This document shows positions 61,290 to 64,000 of a stretch of DNA of 64,000 nucleotides, in pieces (the stretch's first letter is position 1; every line of letters starts with the position of its first letter). This DNA is from Dipetalonema caudispina (lineage: Eukaryota; Nematoda; Chromadorea; Rhabditida; Onchocercidae), in contig JABVXV010000094.1 in NCBI GenBank assembly GCA_013365325.1, positions 124,001-188,000 of the forward strand, in the 5' to 3' direction. Below the pieces are notes generated by a model. The model was given only the letters and a program-made list of their open reading frames with translations. It made no database searches and was not told where the DNA came from. The position numbers and the translations under genes were made by a program.

Positions 61290-63769
61290 TTAAGTTTGTC
61301 GGCCAGTCACAACGCAGTCGTTTTGTCGTCCTTCGGTAAATACGAAGTAATAAGCGATTAGAAATATCAGGAATCCTAATGGATAGAATAAGCGACAGAA
61401 ATTATCCAAATACCTAAAAATGAAACTGACTGCTGTGAAGGATGAAGGATGTAGATTTGAAGGACAGAAAGTTTGCTCTTCAACTGACTGAGAAGAGATT
61501 AAAGTAACTATATAATTGTTCACTCACCTTCCACGTTTGTGGTATCGTTCAGCTCTGGCCAACATTAGTTCTCGTGATTGCTCCGTTAATTCACTTTTCT
61601 TCTTCGCTGCTGACTTCCTCTAAATATATGAATACTGGAGCTTATTATAATGACAAAGGAGTAATTCAAATAATTTATGGGTAATAGTAAAAGTGGAATA
61701 AACTAAAAAACTAATTCAATGACTGACCAATTGTTTGGCCCGTTTATCCAGTGCAATAACAATAAGCGTTTGGAGAAGTGTAACGAATACAAAAGCTGTG
61801 ATGAAGCCAAACCACAAATCGATTGCCTAAAAAACTATTCATCAAGATGGAAATTTCTGAAGTTTTTCACGAAATGAGAACTATCCACTTTTAACAGATA
61901 GAATAACCTTCATGTAAGAAACACTTGGAAGATGTTCACGAGCACCAGCTGATTCCGTTGATAATGTTAGAAGTACGGTAATTGCTACACCAATACGTCC
62001 TTCCATGAACTCTTCAGGAAGCCATACACCAACCTAATATTTTTAAATTCTGTTATAAACTTGCAATAATTCTGAAATATTTTGATCAAATAATATCAGA
62101 CGATGTAATATAACAATAACAACAACAGTACCCATGAAAACATTAATGCTAATGAAGTTGGTATATAAGTTTGAGCGATATGAAAGCCAACATCACGTTT
62201 CAATCGAAAAATTGCCTTCAGACAAGCAAAATGACCTGGAAATAAACTTTAAAATGTTATTCTTAATTGTAATCTTTGTAAGTTAAGAGAAACGAATTAA
62301 GTTAATCCTAGAAAATGAGTTATTTCATTTAATTGATTAAGTTGTTGAGGTACTTTTTTGTCATCATTTGCTAATCTTTTAAATACTACAGTAATTCATT
62401 TATCACTTGGCAACTTTAACAACTAATCTTGATAAATTCTTCAAGTTTTTGTTTTTTCAAAAAACAAATTTCGCAAAAGAACTTTTAAATTTAATTATAA
62501 TATTGAGGATTTACTACGCTAATTTACGTATTACAATTGCTTATATCAAATACCTGATTTTCTGGTTCTTTCACAATACGTAGGTTCATAGCGATGAATG
62601 TAAAGCTCAGGTAGCGTAACATCTGGATTCTTATCAATTGCATCACGTTTATTTGAAAACCATTCAAATCGTACAGTTTTTATTGGATATGCAACTAAAA
62701 TTATATTCTATTAAATAAATGTATATGATCATTTTTATCAAAATATTATCAGTCAAATTTAAAGTAGAATTTCAGGAAAATATAATTGAATTTCTAGCTT
62801 TCTTGCGTAAACTTCAAAGAAAAAAAAAATCATTTGCCTTTTCTTCACTTTAACAAGAATAGTTTCAACATACTTACAAGATTTAATTCGTAATTCACAA
62901 GTTTGCTTATCGTGTGGATATTTGCAGAGGACAAGATTACATGTTGGCCTTAGTTTAATTCTAAAAATCAAAAAAGAACAGTATCATTATTGTATTACGA
63001 TTCAATCATATTTACTCATCTATTTTTGAAAGTAATACTAATATAAAGTAATTATTCCTATTATTACAGTAAATAATAGGAATAATATAACTTAAATAAT
63101 AATAATAATAATAATAGTAATAGAATAGCTTTTATCCAGGTAAAGGTAAACCTTGTTTCATAGAGCACCAAACCATCATTGTAAATTCGCATCAAAAAAT
63201 TGAGAAAAGTAACTTCATGGAATGAAGCTTCTTTAGCATTAGCAAAAAATGGATCAGGACGCCAAATTTTTTCCAAAATTTCTTCCTCTTTAACAAGAAT
63301 AGCTTTCTCATATGGATTTACTAGCCGTGCATCACGCCATGCCATCATTAGAAAGATATCCATATCATAATCCTTAATTAAACGATCAAATAATCTAATC
63401 GATTTTATCATATTTTGTGCATTATAATATTACTTGATTAAACATAATGATAAATAAATTTTCAAATTTACAATTCAATAGTTTTACAAAAATTTAAAAA
63501 TGGAAAGTTTTTCCGGTATAATACTTATTTGTTACTGATTAAACAGTATAAATTAAGTTATTCAGTAAAACAAGTCATATATTTTGTGTGTTAAAAAAGA
63601 AACAATCAAATTAAAGAATACCATTGTTGAAGTCTGAAAATTACTCATCGATTCAATATATATACCAAAACGAACAACAACTGCACTTCCTTGAAAAACA
63701 ATAGGTGCAGAAAATGGATCATATTTGTTCTTTTGAAGAACTGGTAAAATGAATGAACCACCAAGTGTT
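61290..63769 (-). CDS. Cys-loop ligand-gated ion channel subunit (GluCl/GlyR-like), 5' partial
   Basis: Nine exons (63769-63622, 63372-63152, 62960-62878, 62694-62554, 62235-62132, 62033-61908, 61826-61728, 61619-61528, 61413-61290) stay in phase and give about 379 residues; signal peptide and first exons lie beyond the right edge. Extracellular hallmarks are SNFQTSTMDYDMDIFLMMAW, IWRPDPFFANAKEASFHEVT and a 15-residue Cys-loop (C-NLVLCKYPHDKQT-C). A second cysteine pair flanks loop C (YCERTRKSGHFAC), as in glycine and glutamate-gated chloride channels. M1 is GFHIAQTYIPTSLALMFSWVGVWL, M2 GRIGVAITVLLTLSTESAG, M3 AIDLWFGFITAFVFVTLLQ and M4 RLFYPLGFLIFLIAYYFVF. Before M2 the anion motif PAR is replaced by EGR, so ion selectivity is open. 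The M3-M4 loop is short and basic. The ligand cannot be named from sequence. It would act in nerve or muscle membranes. Confidence 0.9.
63051..63086. repeat. Perfect 15-bp inverted repeat in a channel-gene intron
   Basis: Arm attattcctattatt (63051-63065) and its exact reverse complement (63072-63086) are separated by acagta, followed by an (AAT)n run at 63095-63118. The RNA could fold into a strong hairpin within the intron between 63152 and 62960. Confidence 0.9.
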
Positions 63770-64000
63770 CTGAAATTTGTAAATAATTCGAAATGAAATT
63801 TATCAAAATTAATTCATAAGCAATTTTTATTTCTGCATTTAGATTTCCTTAAAAAAATTCAGCATTTTTTAAATAAATAATTTTTCAGATATAATTTTTC
63901 TGATTTAACATCAAAAGTTAATGAAAAGAGTTCCTAAAAAGTGACTGTTCTAATTTTTTGTAAAGTTTTCAATAAGAGTTCGAATGCATCATAACGCTGT
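63770..64000 (-). other. Right edge: intron and possible further channel exon
   Basis: The minus strand at 64000-63944 reads QRYDAFELLLKTLQKIRT in one open frame and could be part of the N-terminal extracellular region, but no donor of the needed phase is visible. Left unassigned. Confidence 0.25.

Noticed and set aside
1..64000. Search for tRNA, 5S rRNA and spliced-leader RNA genes
   Set aside because: No stretch with the expected boxes or the leader core was seen by eye; tRNAscan/Infernal would be decisive.

Overview
The window reads as nuclear DNA of an animal, most likely a parasitic nematode of the filarial/spirurid type. The supporting signs are very AT-rich intergenic DNA, many small exons split by AT-rich introns with GT...TTTCAG ends, and TTTCAG acceptors placed directly in front of start codons, as expected for spliced-leader trans-splicing. 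The genes are close relatives of nematode genes (etr-1, prx-5, vha-9, clpp-1). The assignment to filarial worms is an inference. I saw no bacterial, viral or plasmid genes, no CRISPR array, no rRNA or tRNA, and no intact transposon.

Layout, left to right. (1) 187-937, minus: small membrane-anchored coiled-coil protein of unknown role. (2) 3465-4910, minus: RNF11-type RING-H2 ubiquitin ligase. (3) 6457-10969, plus: TBC1D15-type Rab GTPase-activating protein, 16 exons. (4) 14604-16204, minus: mitochondrial ClpP protease. (5) 17501-18373, minus: V-ATPase subunit F. (6) 19230-23021, plus: peroxisomal import receptor PEX5/PRX-5. (7) 23161-24501, plus: intronless gene for an acidic, probably secreted protein of unknown family, only 139 bp after prx-5 and with its own acceptor, so probably an operon partner. 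(8) 30543-36528, plus: CELF/ETR-1 RNA-binding protein. (9) 38152-43564, minus: cationic amino acid transporter (SLC7/CAT), 13 exons. (10) 47196-50632, minus: a strongly diverged importin-alpha-like ARM protein. (11) 52677-54379, plus: a Rho-like protein that has lost its nucleotide-binding motifs. (12) 55996-60820, plus: Dishevelled (DIX-PDZ-DEP), 15 exons. (13) 61290 to about 63769 and beyond, minus: Cys-loop ligand-gated channel subunit with an altered selectivity motif, running off the right edge.

Most genes are conserved housekeeping or signalling genes: membrane traffic and lysosome (TBC1D15, V-ATPase F, RNF11), organelle quality control and import (ClpP, PEX5), RNA processing (ETR-1), nutrient uptake (CAT), Wnt signalling (Dishevelled) and neurotransmission (channel). 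The unusual part is 47-54.4 kb, where two divergently transcribed genes are both eroded relatives of Ran/Rho-type machinery: an importin-alpha whose NLS-binding Trp/Asn array is gone, and a Rho-family fold without P-loop lysine, G3 or G4 motifs. Together with the intronless secreted protein behind prx-5 and the non-PAR channel, these are the best candidates for something undescribed.

Exon coordinates were worked out by hand from reading frame, splice-site consensus and phase. Most models keep phase from start to stop, but a few junctions are marked uncertain.
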